Below, one piece after another: positions 15,566-26,678 of a DNA stretch of 64,000 nucleotides. Source of the stretch: JANPCX01 sp966211815 (lineage in GTDB: Bacteria > Pseudomonadota > Gammaproteobacteria > Burkholderiales > Burkholderiaceae_C); the NCBI GenBank assembly GCA_966211815.1, contig CBIHOD010000016.1, forward strand, positions 4,502-68,501. The letters run 5' to 3'. The position numbers were made by a program, and so were the translations under genes. Positions within the stretch are counted from its first letter, which is position 1; each line of letters begins with the position of its first letter. Below the pieces are notes generated by a model. The model ran no database searches. It was not told where the DNA came from and saw only the letters and a list, made by a program, of their open reading frames with translations.

Positions 15566-18385
15566 ATGAGAGTCAAGAAAGGATCGGCAAGAAAGCGCGC
15601 TTCGGCCCGACTGGCCTTGTTGACCGGCGCGGTGCTGGCCGGCACCGCCGCCCACCATGCCGCGCGCGCCCAGGCGGGCGCCGCGCCTGCCGAGGCGGCG
15701 TCGCTGCCCGCGGTCGAGATCACCGGTTCCTCGCTGCGCCGGATCGACGGCGAAGCCGCCATGCCGGTGCAGATCGTGCGCCGCGACGACATCGCGCGTT
15801 CGGGCGCCACCTCCGCCACCGAGCTGCTGCAGCGCCTGCCGCTGATGCAAGGCGGCGCGCCCGAAGCCGCGGCCGCCATGCCGGGGCGATTCGGCTTCAC
15901 CAGCGCGTCCATCCACGGCCTGGGCGAAGCGCGCACCCTGGTGCTGCTCAATGGGCGGCGGCTCGCCCAGTTCGGCGGCCAGACGCTGACCGGCGCTTTC
16001 GCCGCGGTCGACCTGAACGCCATCCCCGTCTCGGCGATCGAACGCGTGGAAATCCTCACCGACGGCGCGTCCTCCATCTACGGCGCCGACGCCGTGGCGG
16101 GCGTCGTCAACTTCATCACCCGCCGCGACCAGGAGGGCGGCGACGCGAGCGTCGGCTACTCGGCGCCGCGCGGCGGTGGGCGGGAAAAGCGCCTGAGCGT
16201 CTCCAAGGGCTGGGGCAGCCTGGTGCGCGACGGCCAGAACTTCATGCTCGCGATGGGCGCCGAATCCCGGGACGCGCTGTATTCCAGGGCGCGGCCGTAT
16301 TCGCGCAGCGGCGTGGCCGATTTCGACCACGACGGCCGGCGCTACCAAGTGGTCCAGGCCGCGCCGACTTCCGTCCCGGCCAACGCCCTGGACGACCACG
16401 GCGTCTTCATCAGCCCGGTCTACCTGCGCACCGGCCGCTGCCCCGACCGGCACCTGCCGGTGGGCGACGGCGCCGGCGGCGCCGTGTGCTACTACGATTT
16501 CGTCGGGGACCTGGCGATGCTGCCGGCGCGAGAGCGGCGCAACGTGATGGGGTCCTGGACGCGGCAGCTCGGGCGCGACCACACCGTCGGCGTCGACTTG
16601 CTGCTGACGCGGTCCGAATCGGAATTCCAGCTGGCGCCGGTGTCCGGCGCGCTTCCGGTGGCCGCGGGCTCGCCGCTGCACGACCAGTACCTGCGGCCCT
16701 TCGGCGTGACCCAGGACAGCGTGGCTTTTTACCGCGCCGCCGACCTCGGCCCGCGCGCGGGCAAGGACACCGCCGACTTCGCCCACCTGGCCGTCTCGGC
16801 CAAAGGCCTTTGGTCGGGCTGGGACTACCAGGCCGGCTGGGGCCTGTCGCGCAGCGAGGTCAAGAGCCGCACGCGCGGCTACCCCGGCGCGCTGGCCTTC
16901 AACCGCCTGCTCCAGTCCGGCGTGCTGAACCCGTTCGCCGGCCCGGGCGAGCAAAGCCCCCGGGCCACCCAGGCGATGCGCGACATCGCCTACGACGGCT
17001 ACTGGGACGGCGGCGAATCCGAACTGCAGACGCTGGACCTTCGCGGCAGCCGGCCGATCGCGCAATGGGCGAACGGGCCGGTGCAGCTCGGGCTGGGCTT
17101 GTCCCACACCCGCGAGCGCTTCGCGTCCAAGCCCAGTCTGTTCGCCCAGGGCTTGCTGGCCGACCCGGCGACGGGCCAGCCCGCGGACCCCGACCACGGC
17201 GTGCCGGGCGACGTGCGTTTCGGCGACGAGTCGTCCACGCGGCCCTATGCGGCGCGCCGCCACGTCACCAGCGGCTTCGCCGAGCTGGTGATGCCGGTGG
17301 CCGCCACGCTCGAAGTCACCGGTTCCGGCCGCATCGACCGCTACAGCGATTTCGGCCGCGCCAGCACCGCCAAGGCGGGCATGCGCTGGCAGCCGTCGGC
17401 CGGCCTGTTGATCCGCGGTTCGGCGGGCACCGGTTTCCGCGCGCCGACGGTGCCGCAGGTCAACGCGGCGCTGCAGCAGTACGGCAGCACCGCCAGCGCT
17501 TACGACTGCACGCCGGAGCTGGCGCAAGTGGCGCGGGGCCTGGGCGCGCAATGCCGCCCCGACGGCTCGCAGTACGACGTGCAGGCCGGCGGCAACCCCG
17601 GGTTGAAGCCCGAACGGTCGCGACAATTCAGCCTCGGTTTCCGGGTCGAACCCTCCAACGCCTGGACGCTGGGCGCCGACGTCTGGCACGTGGGCCTGCG
17701 CGACGTGATCAGCCAGGTGACCGAAGAACAGGTGTTCGCCCACCCGCTGGAGAACCTGTCCGCCTTCGGCACACAGCGCGAGGTGTCCACCGGCGGCGAC
17801 TTCCTGGCGTTCAAGGCGCTGAGCCAGAACCTCGGCAAGGAATACCGCAGCGGCATCGACCTGGACGTGCAGACACGCTGGCGCAGCGCCTGGGGCCGAT
17901 GGGGCACCCAGCTGACTGCCACCTACCTGCTGCGGCAGGCCCAGCAGCTGACGCCGGGCGGGCCCTACTACTCCTCCATCGGCAACAACGCCGAGCTGGG
18001 CCAGGTCAGCTTCCGCTGGCAGGGCCGGTGGGCGGCCTGGCTGCAGCAGAAGGACTGGCGCCACACCGCGGTGCTGAACTTCAAATCGAGCTACCGCGAT
18101 GCGCCCGTCGAGGCGGAGCGCTACGACGCCAATGGGCAGCTGTCGGGCGTCTTCGAGACCGTGCGCGTCAAGGTGCCCTGGACCTACACCCTCGACTGGC
18201 AAAGCGCCTGGCAGTTCAGGAAGGACCTGCAATTCGTGGTCGGCGTGCTCAACGTCTTCGACCGGGAACCGCCGCTCGTGGTCTCCAACGGCGGGCTGGA
18301 CCGCGGCCAGAATTTCGGCTACGACGACCGTTACTACGACCCGCGCGGCCGCGTCTTCTACGCCAACATGAACTACAAGTTCTAG
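15566..18385 (+). CDS. TonB-dependent outer-membrane receptor, large type
   Basis: A 939-residue receptor. A basic N-terminus and hydrophobic segment form a signal peptide ending near ARA-QAG. A TonB-box-like region (LPAVEITGSS) is followed by the plug: VQIVRRDDIARSG, ATELLQRLPL, LVLLNGRRL, and IYGADAVAGVVNFITRR. The barrel closes with FYANMNYKF. This plug type is common among receptors for larger organic substrates in proteobacteria. A Cys pair near YDCTPEL and AQCRPDG may form a surface disulfide. The aldehyde dehydrogenase 76 bases downstream on the same strand hints at uptake and breakdown of one compound, but the link is only positional. Confidence 0.9.
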   Translation: MRVKKGSARKRASARLALLTGAVLAGTAAHHAARAQAGAAPAEAASLPAVEITGSSLRRIDGEAAMPVQIVRRDDIARSGATSATELLQRLPLMQGGAPEAAAAMPGRFGFTSASIHGLGEARTLVLLNGRRLAQFGGQTLTGAFAAVDLNAIPVSAIERVEILTDGASSIYGADAVAGVVNFITRRDQEGGDASVGYSAPRGGGREKRLSVSKGWGSLVRDGQNFMLAMGAESRDALYSRARPYSRSGVADFDHDGRRYQVVQAAPTSVPANALDDHGVFISPVYLRTGRCPDRHLPVGDGAGGAVCYYDFVGDLAMLPARERRNVMGSWTRQLGRDHTVGVDLLLTRSESEFQLAPVSGALPVAAGSPLHDQYLRPFGVTQDSVAFYRAADLGPRAGKDTADFAHLAVSAKGLWSGWDYQAGWGLSRSEVKSRTRGYPGALAFNRLLQSGVLNPFAGPGEQSPRATQAMRDIAYDGYWDGGESELQTLDLRGSRPIAQWANGPVQLGLGLSHTRERFASKPSLFAQGLLADPATGQPADPDHGVPGDVRFGDESSTRPYAARRHVTSGFAELVMPVAATLEVTGSGRIDRYSDFGRASTAKAGMRWQPSAGLLIRGSAGTGFRAPTVPQVNAALQQYGSTASAYDCTPELAQVARGLGAQCRPDGSQYDVQAGGNPGLKPERSRQFSLGFRVEPSNAWTLGADVWHVGLRDVISQVTEEQVFAHPLENLSAFGTQREVSTGGDFLAFKALSQNLGKEYRSGIDLDVQTRWRSAWGRWGTQLTATYLLRQAQQLTPGGPYYSSIGNNAELGQVSFRWQGRWAAWLQQKDWRHTAVLNFKSSYRDAPVEAERYDANGQLSGVFETVRVKVPWTYTLDWQSAWQFRKDLQFVVGVLNVFDREPPLVVSNGGLDRGQNFGYDDRYYDPRGRVFYANMNYKF

Positions 18386-18461
18386 GAAGGCCGGGGCGCC
18401 CGCGGTGGCGCGCGGGGCGCGCTTGCGCGATGATCGCCGCCATGCACGAGCACCGCACGCC

Positions 18462-19922
18462 ATGACGAACCCGGCCGACACGCCCGCCGCGACGCCCGCC
18501 GCCTTGAGGGCCGGCCTGGACTCGCTGCAGGCCGCGCACCTGGCGGATCCTTGCCCGCCGTGGCCGGTGCGCCGCGAACGGCTGCGGCGCTTGTCGCGGG
18601 CGCTGCTGGACCACCGGGCGCGCATCCAGGAGGCGATCAGCGCCGACTTCGGCCACCGCTCTCGCCACGAAACCGACTTGCTCGAAATCTTCCCCTCGCT
18701 GCAAGGGCTGCGCCACGCGGCGCGCCACGGCAAGGGCTGGATGCGCGAGCGCCGGGCCGGTGTGTCGCCTTGGTTCATGCCGGCCTCGGCCAGCGTGCTG
18801 CCCCAGCCGCTGGGCGTGGTGGGCATCATCGTGCCCTGGAACTACCCACTGTTCCTCTTGTGCGGCCCGCTCACCGCCGCGCTGGCGGCCGGCAACCGCG
18901 CCATGGTCAAGCTCTCCGAGTTCACGCCGCGTTTCGCCGCCTTGATGGCCGAAATGCTGCCGCGGGCGCTGGGCGACGACGTGGTGCAGGTCGTGCAGGG
19001 CGGCCCCGACGTCGCCGAAGCGTTCTCCCGGTTGCCATTCGGGCACCTGCTGTTCACCGGTTCGACCGCCGTGGGCCGGCGCGTGATGGCCGCGGCGGCC
19101 GAGCAGCTGGTGCCCGTCACGCTCGAACTGGGCGGCAAGAGCCCGGCGATCGTGTCCACCGAGACCAGCCGCGACGCGGGGCGGCTGGAGAACGCGGTGC
19201 GTCGCATCCTCGTGGGCAAGCTGCTCAACGCCGGCCAGACCTGCATCGCGCCGGACTATGTGCTGCTGCCGCGCGCCGCCATGCCGCGCTTCGCCGAGTT
19301 GGCGCGGGCCATCGCCGCCGAGCAGTACCCCGGCGGTACGGCCAGCCCCGACTACACCGGCATCGCCAACGACAAGCACCTGCACCGGCTGCAAGGGCTG
19401 GTCACAGAGGCGGTTTCGCGGGGCGCCCAGGCCGAGGTGGTGATGGCCACGCCCGGTGTCGGCACGGGCGCCGGCCCGCGCAAACTGCCGCTGACCTTGC
19501 TGGCCGGCTGCCCGCCCGAGGCGCTGGCGATGCGCGCCGAGGTCTTCGGCCCGGTGCTCCCCCTGGTGGCGTGCGAGTCGCTGGAAGACGCCATCGCCTT
19601 CGTCAACGACCGCCCGCATCCGCTGGCGCTCTATTTGTTCGACGATTCGCCGCGGCGCCAGGCGCGGGTGCTGCGATCGACGCTGGCCGGCGGCGTCTGC
19701 GTCAACGACACCCTGTTGCACGTGGCCCAGGACGAACTGCCCTTCGGCGGCGTCGGCGCGTCCGGCATGGGGCACTACCACGGGCGCCACGGCTTCGACG
19801 CGATGTCCAAGCTCAAACCGGTGTTCCGGCAGTCGCGCCTGAACGCCGTGGGGTTGATGTCGCCGCCCTACGGACGGCTGGTCGGCTGGCTGCTCAGGTT
19901 GATGCTGCGGCGGGGCGCTTGA
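18462..19922 (+). CDS. Aldehyde dehydrogenase, coniferyl-aldehyde-dehydrogenase-like
   Basis: A 486-residue NAD(P)-dependent aldehyde dehydrogenase. Visible features are IVPWNYPL (coenzyme pocket), FTGSTAVGRRV, the general base Glu222 in LELGGKSP, and the catalytic Cys261 in NAGQTCIAPDY. The short, membrane-leaning C-terminus (MSPPYGRLVGWLLRLMLRR) and the LELGGKSPAIV/TCIAPDY wording resemble class 3 and coniferyl aldehyde dehydrogenases, which oxidise aromatic or long-chain aldehydes. ATG 18462 is chosen; upstream codons would add an unrelated tail. It follows a TonB receptor. Exact substrate unknown. Confidence 0.88.
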   Translation: MTNPADTPAATPAALRAGLDSLQAAHLADPCPPWPVRRERLRRLSRALLDHRARIQEAISADFGHRSRHETDLLEIFPSLQGLRHAARHGKGWMRERRAGVSPWFMPASASVLPQPLGVVGIIVPWNYPLFLLCGPLTAALAAGNRAMVKLSEFTPRFAALMAEMLPRALGDDVVQVVQGGPDVAEAFSRLPFGHLLFTGSTAVGRRVMAAAAEQLVPVTLELGGKSPAIVSTETSRDAGRLENAVRRILVGKLLNAGQTCIAPDYVLLPRAAMPRFAELARAIAAEQYPGGTASPDYTGIANDKHLHRLQGLVTEAVSRGAQAEVVMATPGVGTGAGPRKLPLTLLAGCPPEALAMRAEVFGPVLPLVACESLEDAIAFVNDRPHPLALYLFDDSPRRQARVLRSTLAGGVCVNDTLLHVAQDELPFGGVGASGMGHYHGRHGFDAMSKLKPVFRQSRLNAVGLMSPPYGRLVGWLLRLMLRRGA

Positions 19923-19941
19923 CGGGCCCGCCGGCCCGGGC

Positions 19942-20700
19942 TCAGCGGCACCGGCGCAGCAGCAGGTAGCGCAGCGCGCTGCGCACGTGCCAGGCCAGGT
20001 GCCGCCAGTTACGGTGGCTGGCGCGCTGGCTGTCGTGCACGATGGCCACGGAAGGGTCCCACAGCACCTTCCAGCCGCGGCGATGCAGGCGCTCGCAGAG
20101 GTCGACGTCTTCCATGTACATGAAGAAGCGCTCGTCGAAACCGCCGACCTGCTCGAAGGCCTCCCGCTTGAGCAACAGCAGGTAGCCCGCCGCCCAGTCG
20201 ATGACCTGCAGGCCGTGCCGCGGGTCGTAGCCCGGGCGGTGCCGCCGCGTCAGCGCGCGCCAGGCCAGCTGGGCAAGGGTGGGGAAGCGCCGGGCGTTGT
20301 CCTGCAGCCGGCCCGCGCTGTCCAGGGCCAGCGGCGCGCAGGCGCCGGCGCCGGCTTCGGCCAGCGGCGCGGTCCAGGCGGCCAGGTCGAGCGCGGGCAG
20401 CCGCACGTCGGGGTTGACGACGGCGAAGAGCCGGCCCCGGGCGCGCCGGAAGGCCGCGTTGTGGTTGGCGCCGAAGCCCAGCGCCGAGGGATTGGCCGTC
20501 ACCCGGACCGGGAGGTCGGGGAAGCGCTCCACGAACCGGGCGTCTTCCGGCGTGTTGAAGGTGAGCAGCACTTCATAGGCGTCGGGCGGCCAGCCCAGCG
20601 CGCGCAGGTCGCCGAGCAGCTGGGCGACCATCCCGCCATGGCCGTGGCTGACGATCGAGAGCGACACCTCGGGGGGGCGCGGCTCCTGCGGCAGCGTCAT
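19942..20700 (-). CDS. Family 2 glycosyltransferase, probable rhamnosyltransferase
   Basis: A 252-residue GT2 enzyme. The N-terminal SLSIVSHGHG strand, the NPDVRLP metal/nucleotide segment, the GYLLLLKREAF region and the MYMEDVDLCERLHRRGW motif with acidic catalytic residues are typical of WbbL-like transferases. It is the last gene of the dTDP-rhamnose cluster, its ATG overlapping the rfbC stop by four bases, so it probably adds rhamnose to a cell-surface polysaccharide on the cytoplasmic face of the membrane. Rhamnose as donor sugar is inferred from context. Confidence 0.82.
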   Translation of the reverse strand: MTLPQEPRPPEVSLSIVSHGHGGMVAQLLGDLRALGWPPDAYEVLLTFNTPEDARFVERFPDLPVRVTANPSALGFGANHNAAFRRARGRLFAVVNPDVRLPALDLAAWTAPLAEAGAGACAPLALDSAGRLQDNARRFPTLAQLAWRALTRRHRPGYDPRHGLQVIDWAAGYLLLLKREAFEQVGGFDERFFMYMEDVDLCERLHRRGWKVLWDPSVAIVHDSQRASHRNWRHLAWHVRSALRYLLLRRCR

Positions 20701-21266
20701 CCCGGCAGGCGGGCCTGGCCCAGCACGGGGGCTTGCGCGTCCTTGGCGGCCAGGCGCGGCGCCATGCCCGCGATGGCCGGCCACTCGATGCCGATCGCGG
20801 GGTCGTTCCAGGCGATGGCGCCTTCGCAGTCCCTGGCGTAGAAGTCGGTGGTCTTGTAGAGGAAATGGGTGTCGTCCTCCAGCGCCAGGAACCCGTGGGC
20901 GAAGCCTTCCGGGATCCACAGCTGGCGGTGGTCCTTGGCGTCCAGCAGCGCGCCGGCCCACTGGCCGAAGGTGCGGGAACCGGGGCGGATGTCGACCGCG
21001 ACGTCGAAGGCCGAACCCTTGACCACGCGGACCAGCTTGCCCTGCGCGTGCGGCGGCAGCTGGTAGTGCAGGCCGCGCAGCACGCCCCGGGCCGAGCAGG
21101 AATGGTTGTCCTGCACGAAGGGCCGGGGCAGCGGCAGCCCGAGGCTTTCCAGGCCGGCGCGGAATTTCTGCTCGTTGAAGCTTTCCATGAACCAGCCGCG
21201 GTCGTCGCCGAAAACGGCCGGCTCGATGACGACCACGTCGGGCAGTCGGGTGGGGATGAACTTCAT
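20697..21266 (-). CDS. rfbC: dTDP-4-dehydrorhamnose 3,5-epimerase
   Basis: Third step of dTDP-L-rhamnose synthesis: epimerises C3 and C5 of dTDP-4-keto-6-deoxyglucose. The 189-residue cupin has the expected features: PEVxxDDRGWFMESFNEQKF near the N-terminus, QDNHSCSARGVLRGLHYQ with the catalytic His, and IPEGFAHGFLALEDDTHFLYKTTDFY in the C-terminal half. It lies three bases downstream of rfbA and overlaps the glycosyltransferase start. Confidence 0.95.
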   Translation of the reverse strand: MKFIPTRLPDVVVIEPAVFGDDRGWFMESFNEQKFRAGLESLGLPLPRPFVQDNHSCSARGVLRGLHYQLPPHAQGKLVRVVKGSAFDVAVDIRPGSRTFGQWAGALLDAKDHRQLWIPEGFAHGFLALEDDTHFLYKTTDFYARDCEGAIAWNDPAIGIEWPAIAGMAPRLAAKDAQAPVLGQARLPG

Positions 21267-21269
21267 CGG

Positions 21270-22178
21270 TCAGTACACCTTGTCTTTCAGCATCTTCAGC
21301 AGGTATTGGCCGTAGCCGTTCTTCAGCATCGGCTGGGCCAGGGCCTGCACCTGGGCGGCGTCGATCCAGCCGCTGCGGTAGGCGATCTCCTCCAGGCAGG
21401 CCACCTTCAGCCCCTGGCGCTTCTCCAGCGTGGCGATGAACTGGCCGGCTTCGAGCAGGCTGTCGTGGGTGCCGGTGTCGAGCCAGGCGTAGCCGCGACC
21501 CATGATCTCGACGTTGAGTTGCCTCTGCTTCAGGTAGGTGGCGTTGACGTCGGTGATCTCCAGCTCGCCGCGCGGGCTGGGTTTGATGGAGGCGGCGATG
21601 TCGCACACCTGCTCGTCGTAGAAATACAGGCCGGTGACGGCGTAGCTGCTCTTGGGGACGGCGGGCTTCTCTTCGATGCTCAGGGCGCGCTGCTCGTCGT
21701 CGAAATCGACCACGCCGTAGCGTTCCGGGTCGTTCACGTGGTAGGCGAATACGCTGGCGCCGGCGGTGCGCGCGGCGGCGCTGCGCAGCAAGCCCTGGAA
21801 GTCGTGGCCGTAGAAGATGTTGTCGCCCAGCACCAGCGCGCTGGGCTGGCCGCCGACGAAGTCGCGGCCGAGGATGAAGGCCTGGGCCAGGCCGTCCGGG
21901 CTGGGCTGCACGCAGTAGCGGATGTCCAGGCCCCAGCGGCGCCCGTCGCCCAGCAGCGACTCGAAGCGGGGCGTGTCCTGCGGCGTGCTGATCAGCAGGA
22001 TTTCCCGGATGCCGGCCAGCATCAGCGTGGCCAGCGGGTAGTAGACCATCGGCTTGTCGTAGACCGGCAACAGCTGCTTGCTGATGGCCAGCGTGGCGGG
22101 GTGCAGGCGCGTGCCCGAACCGCCGGCCAGGATGATGCCTTTGCGGTGCGGCAGCGCGGGTGTGGTTTGAATGCTCAT
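21270..22178 (-). CDS. rfbA: Glucose-1-phosphate thymidylyltransferase
   Basis: First step of dTDP-L-rhamnose synthesis: joins dTTP and glucose-1-phosphate. The 302-residue protein has the nucleotidyltransferase signature GGSGTRLHPAT, VYDKPMVYYPLATLMLAG, the metal-binding LGDNIFYG, and IEEKPAVPKS. The length is slightly above the usual ~290 through a short N-terminal leader. It lies in rfbBDAC order, 26 bases after rfbD. Confidence 0.96.
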   Translation of the reverse strand: MSIQTTPALPHRKGIILAGGSGTRLHPATLAISKQLLPVYDKPMVYYPLATLMLAGIREILLISTPQDTPRFESLLGDGRRWGLDIRYCVQPSPDGLAQAFILGRDFVGGQPSALVLGDNIFYGHDFQGLLRSAAARTAGASVFAYHVNDPERYGVVDFDDEQRALSIEEKPAVPKSSYAVTGLYFYDEQVCDIAASIKPSPRGELEITDVNATYLKQRQLNVEIMGRGYAWLDTGTHDSLLEAGQFIATLEKRQGLKVACLEEIAYRSGWIDAAQVQALAQPMLKNGYGQYLLKMLKDKVY

Positions 22179-22204
22179 GGGATCTCGGGGAATGGGTCAG
22201 CTTC

Positions 22205-23101
22205 TCAGCCCAGGATCTCGGCCAGCATGCGGTCGACCCCCGCCTGCCAGGCGGGCAGCGACAGGCTGAAGGTTTCCCTCAGCTTGGTGGTGTCCAGCCG
22301 GGAATTCGCGGGGCGCCTGGCCGGCGTGGGGAAGGCGGAGGTGGGCACCGCGGCGACGCGGTCGGCCGCTACGCGGATGGGCTGGCCCGCGGCCCGCGCG
22401 AATTCGATCACGTGCCGGGCGTAGCCGTGCCAATGCGTGTGGCCGGACGCGACGGCGTGGTAGGTGCCGCCGGCCTCGGGCCGGGTCAGCGCGGTGCGCA
22501 GCGCGTGGGCGGTGACGTCGGCCAGCAGGTCGGCCCCGGTGGGCGCGCCGACCTGGTCGTCGATCACCGCCAGGTCGTCGCGCTCCTTGGCCAGGCGCAG
22601 CATGGTCTTGGCGAAGTTGCCGCCGCGCGCGGCGTAGACCCAGCTCGTGCGGAAGATCAGGTGCTTGCAACCGCTCTGGCGGATCAGGTCCTCGCCTTCG
22701 AGCTTGGTCTTGCCGTAGACGCTCAGCGGGCCGGTGGCGTCGTCTTCCTTCCAAGGCGTTTCACCCTGTCCATTGAAAACGTAGTCGGTGCTGTAGTGGG
22801 CCAGCCAGGCGCCGGCGGCCGCGGCTTCGCGGGCCAGCACGCCGGGCGCGGTGGCGTTGATCGCGCGGGCCAGCTCGGGCTCGCTTTCGGCCTTGTCGAC
22901 CGCGGTGTGGGCCGCGGCGTTCACGATGACCTGCGGCGCCACCAGGCGCACGGTGCGGGCCAGGGACTCGGGCCTGGAGAAGTCGGCCTGCAGGTCGCCC
23001 GGGCTGTCGAAGTCGAGCGCGACGACTTCGCCCAGCGGCGCCAGCGCGCGTTGCAGTTCCCAGCCGACCTGGCCGTTCTTGCCCAGCAGCAGGATCTTCA
23101 T
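22205..23101 (-). CDS. rfbD: dTDP-4-dehydrorhamnose reductase
   Basis: Final step of dTDP-L-rhamnose synthesis: NADPH-dependent reduction at C4. The 298-residue SDR-type protein starts with MKILLLGKNGQVGWEL, contains NAAAHTAVDKAE, STDYVFNG, and the YGKTKLEGE segment holding the Tyr-xxx-Lys pair. Its start overlaps the rfbB stop by four bases (ATGA), so translation is coupled. Confidence 0.95.
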   Translation of the reverse strand: MKILLLGKNGQVGWELQRALAPLGEVVALDFDSPGDLQADFSRPESLARTVRLVAPQVIVNAAAHTAVDKAESEPELARAINATAPGVLAREAAAAGAWLAHYSTDYVFNGQGETPWKEDDATGPLSVYGKTKLEGEDLIRQSGCKHLIFRTSWVYAARGGNFAKTMLRLAKERDDLAVIDDQVGAPTGADLLADVTAHALRTALTRPEAGGTYHAVASGHTHWHGYARHVIEFARAAGQPIRVAADRVAAVPTSAFPTPARRPANSRLDTTKLRETFSLSLPAWQAGVDRMLAEILG

Positions 23102-24201
23102 GGCCTGGGCGCCGCGTAGTGCTCGACCGGCTCGGCGCTGGGCTTGGCGCCGCTGTACTGCGTGGCCAGCCAGTCCTTGTAGGCGCCGCTCTGCACGCGG
23201 GCCACCCAGTCGGCGTTGCCGAGGTACCACTCGACGGTCTTGCGGATGCCCGTCTCGAAGGTTTCCGCCGGCTTCCAGCCCAGGTCGCGTTCGAGCTTGC
23301 GGGCGTCGATCGCGTAGCGGCGGTCGTGGCCGGGGCGGTCCTTCACGTGCGTGATGAGCCGCTTGCGGGGGCCGGCCGGGTCGGGCCGCAGCTCGTCGAG
23401 CAAGGCGCAGACGGTCTCGACGATCTCGATGTTGGGCTTCTCGTTCCAGCCGCCGATGTTGTAGGTCTCGCCGACCTTGCCGCGCGCCAGCACTTCGCGG
23501 ATGGCGGCGCAGTGGTCCTTCACGTAGAGCCAGTCGCGGACCTGCATGCCGTCGCCGTAGACCGGCAGCGGCTTGCCGGCCAGGGCGTTGACGATCATCA
23601 GCGGTATCAACTTTTCGGGGAAATGGAAGGGCCCGTAGTTGTTGCTGCAGTGCGTGGTCAGCACCGGCAGGCCGTAGGTGTGGTGCCAGGCGCGCACGAG
23701 GTGGTCGCTGGCGGCCTTGCTCGCGGAATACGGGCTGTTGGGCTCGTAGGGGTGGGTTTCGGTGAAGGGCGCGGCGCCCGGGCCCAGGGAACCGAAGACC
23801 TCGTCGGTGGAGACGTGCAGGTAGCGGAAGGCCCGCCTGCCGGCCTCGTCCAGCGAAAGCCAGTGCTGCCGGGTGGCCTCCAGCAGCACGAAGGTGCCTT
23901 CCACGTTGGTCTTGATGAAAGCGCCCGGGCCGTGGATGCTGCGGTCCACGTGGCTCTCGGCGGCGAAGTGGACGACGGCTCGCGGCCGGTGCTGCAGGAA
24001 GACTTGGGACAGCACCGCCGCATCGTTGATGTCGCCGTGCACGAAGATGTGCCGGGGGTCGTCTTTCAGCGTCGCCAGGTTCTCCATGTTGCCCGCGTAG
24101 GTGAGGGCGTCCAGGTTGATCACGGGTTCGTCGGACCGGGCGAGCCAGTCGAGCACGAAGTTGGCACCGATGAAGCCGGCGCCTCCAGTCACGAGAATCA
24201 T
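23098..24201 (-). CDS. rfbB: dTDP-glucose 4,6-dehydratase
   Basis: Second step of dTDP-L-rhamnose synthesis: NAD-dependent dehydration giving the 4-keto-6-deoxy sugar. The 367-residue protein has GGAGFIGANFV, FAAESHVDRSI, HVSTDEVFGSL with the Asp/Glu pair, YSASKAASDHL with Tyr-xxx-Lys, and SNNYGPFHFPEKLIPL. It is the first gene of the minus-strand operon; the promoter should lie in the 154 bases shared with the divergent rhlE gene. Confidence 0.96.
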   Translation of the reverse strand: MILVTGGAGFIGANFVLDWLARSDEPVINLDALTYAGNMENLATLKDDPRHIFVHGDINDAAVLSQVFLQHRPRAVVHFAAESHVDRSIHGPGAFIKTNVEGTFVLLEATRQHWLSLDEAGRRAFRYLHVSTDEVFGSLGPGAAPFTETHPYEPNSPYSASKAASDHLVRAWHHTYGLPVLTTHCSNNYGPFHFPEKLIPLMIVNALAGKPLPVYGDGMQVRDWLYVKDHCAAIREVLARGKVGETYNIGGWNEKPNIEIVETVCALLDELRPDPAGPRKRLITHVKDRPGHDRRYAIDARKLERDLGWKPAETFETGIRKTVEWYLGNADWVARVQSGAYKDWLATQYSGAKPSAEPVEHYAAPRP

Positions 24202-24355
24202 GGGGGGAAGGGGGCCGGCGACGGCTTCCCGGAGTGGCGAAATGGGGCGATTCTAGTGGCGCGGTGCCGCCGGGCGGGCCCTGCGGATACGGGGGGCGGG
24301 ACGGGCAGGCGGCCGCCTGACGGGGCGGTTCCCGCCGGCAGGGGATAATCCGCGG

Positions 24356-25861
<1,506 letters not shown>

Positions 25862-25874
25862 CCCGCCAGGCGGA

Positions 25875-26678
25875 TCAGTCCCCGCCGGCGAGGAAGCCGA
25901 ACACCGCAGGCGTGTCGGTGGGTAGCTGCAACGGCGGTTCCTGCCGCCTCCAGTGGGCCACCGTCCGGGTCATCGAGAAGCCTTGGGACAGGGTGAGCCC
26001 GCAGCTCACCGACAGGCGCGTTTCGCCCTGCAGGTGCTGCAGCAGCGCCGACCAGACCGCCGGGTTGCGGTAGGGCGTCTCGATCAACAGCTGCGTCTGC
26101 CGGTGGCGCTTGGACATGCCCTCCATCTCGCGCAGCCGCGCGGCCCGCTGGCCGGCGTCCACCGGCAGGTAGCCCACGAAGGCGAAACATTGGCCCTGCA
26201 AGCCGCTGGCCGCCAGGGCCAGCATCAAGGAACTGGGGCCGCTCAGCGGCTGGACCCGGATCCCGGCCGCATGCGCCGCCTGAACCAGGTTCGAGCCGGG
26301 GTCGGCCACCGCGGGCAAGCCCGCTTCCGAAATCAAGCCGATGTCGTGGCCGTCGAGCGCCGGTTTCAGCAGGGCGGCCAAATCCTGTGGCGCGGGGCCC
26401 TGGGCGCCCTTGGGCGGGCGGGGCAGCTCCAGGATCGACAGGCTTTGCAGCGGCCGGCTCAGCGGCTGCACCGCATCCACGCGTTTGAGGAAGGCCCGCG
26501 TCGATTTCGCGTTCTCGGCCACCCAATGGGTGAGCCGGGCCGCTTGCTGGATCACCGCCCGGGGCAGGGCGGTTTCTATGTCCGGGCAATCGGAGGCCTC
26601 GCAGCCCAGGTCGAGGGTGTTGGGCATCAGGAAAAGGCTTCCCGGCGCCTTGCCCGCGCCTTCGTCGCTGACACTCAT
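25875..26678 (-). CDS. Tetrapyrrole-methylase-family SAM methyltransferase, RsmI-like
   Basis: A 267-residue protein related to RsmI (16S rRNA 2'-O-methyltransferase). The core GLISEAGLPAVADPG and PLSGPSSLMLALAASGL motifs of the SAM-binding cleft are clear, as is FAFVGYLP and LLIETPYRN. The N-terminus differs from true RsmI: the VATPIGNLxD start is replaced by LFLMPNTLDLG. This matches a second, RsmI-like paralogue that betaproteobacteria carry; its substrate is not established to my knowledge. It overlaps the upstream yceF stop by four bases. Confidence 0.8.
   Translation of the reverse strand: MSVSDEGAGKAPGSLFLMPNTLDLGCEASDCPDIETALPRAVIQQAARLTHWVAENAKSTRAFLKRVDAVQPLSRPLQSLSILELPRPPKGAQGPAPQDLAALLKPALDGHDIGLISEAGLPAVADPGSNLVQAAHAAGIRVQPLSGPSSLMLALAASGLQGQCFAFVGYLPVDAGQRAARLREMEGMSKRHRQTQLLIETPYRNPAVWSALLQHLQGETRLSVSCGLTLSQGFSMTRTVAHWRRQEPPLQLPTDTPAVFGFLAGGD

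Noticed and set aside
15458..18829. A long minus-strand frame opposite the second TonB receptor
   Set aside because: Same cause; the plus strand carries an unmistakable receptor and the minus translation is rich in Arg, Ala and Val without motifs.
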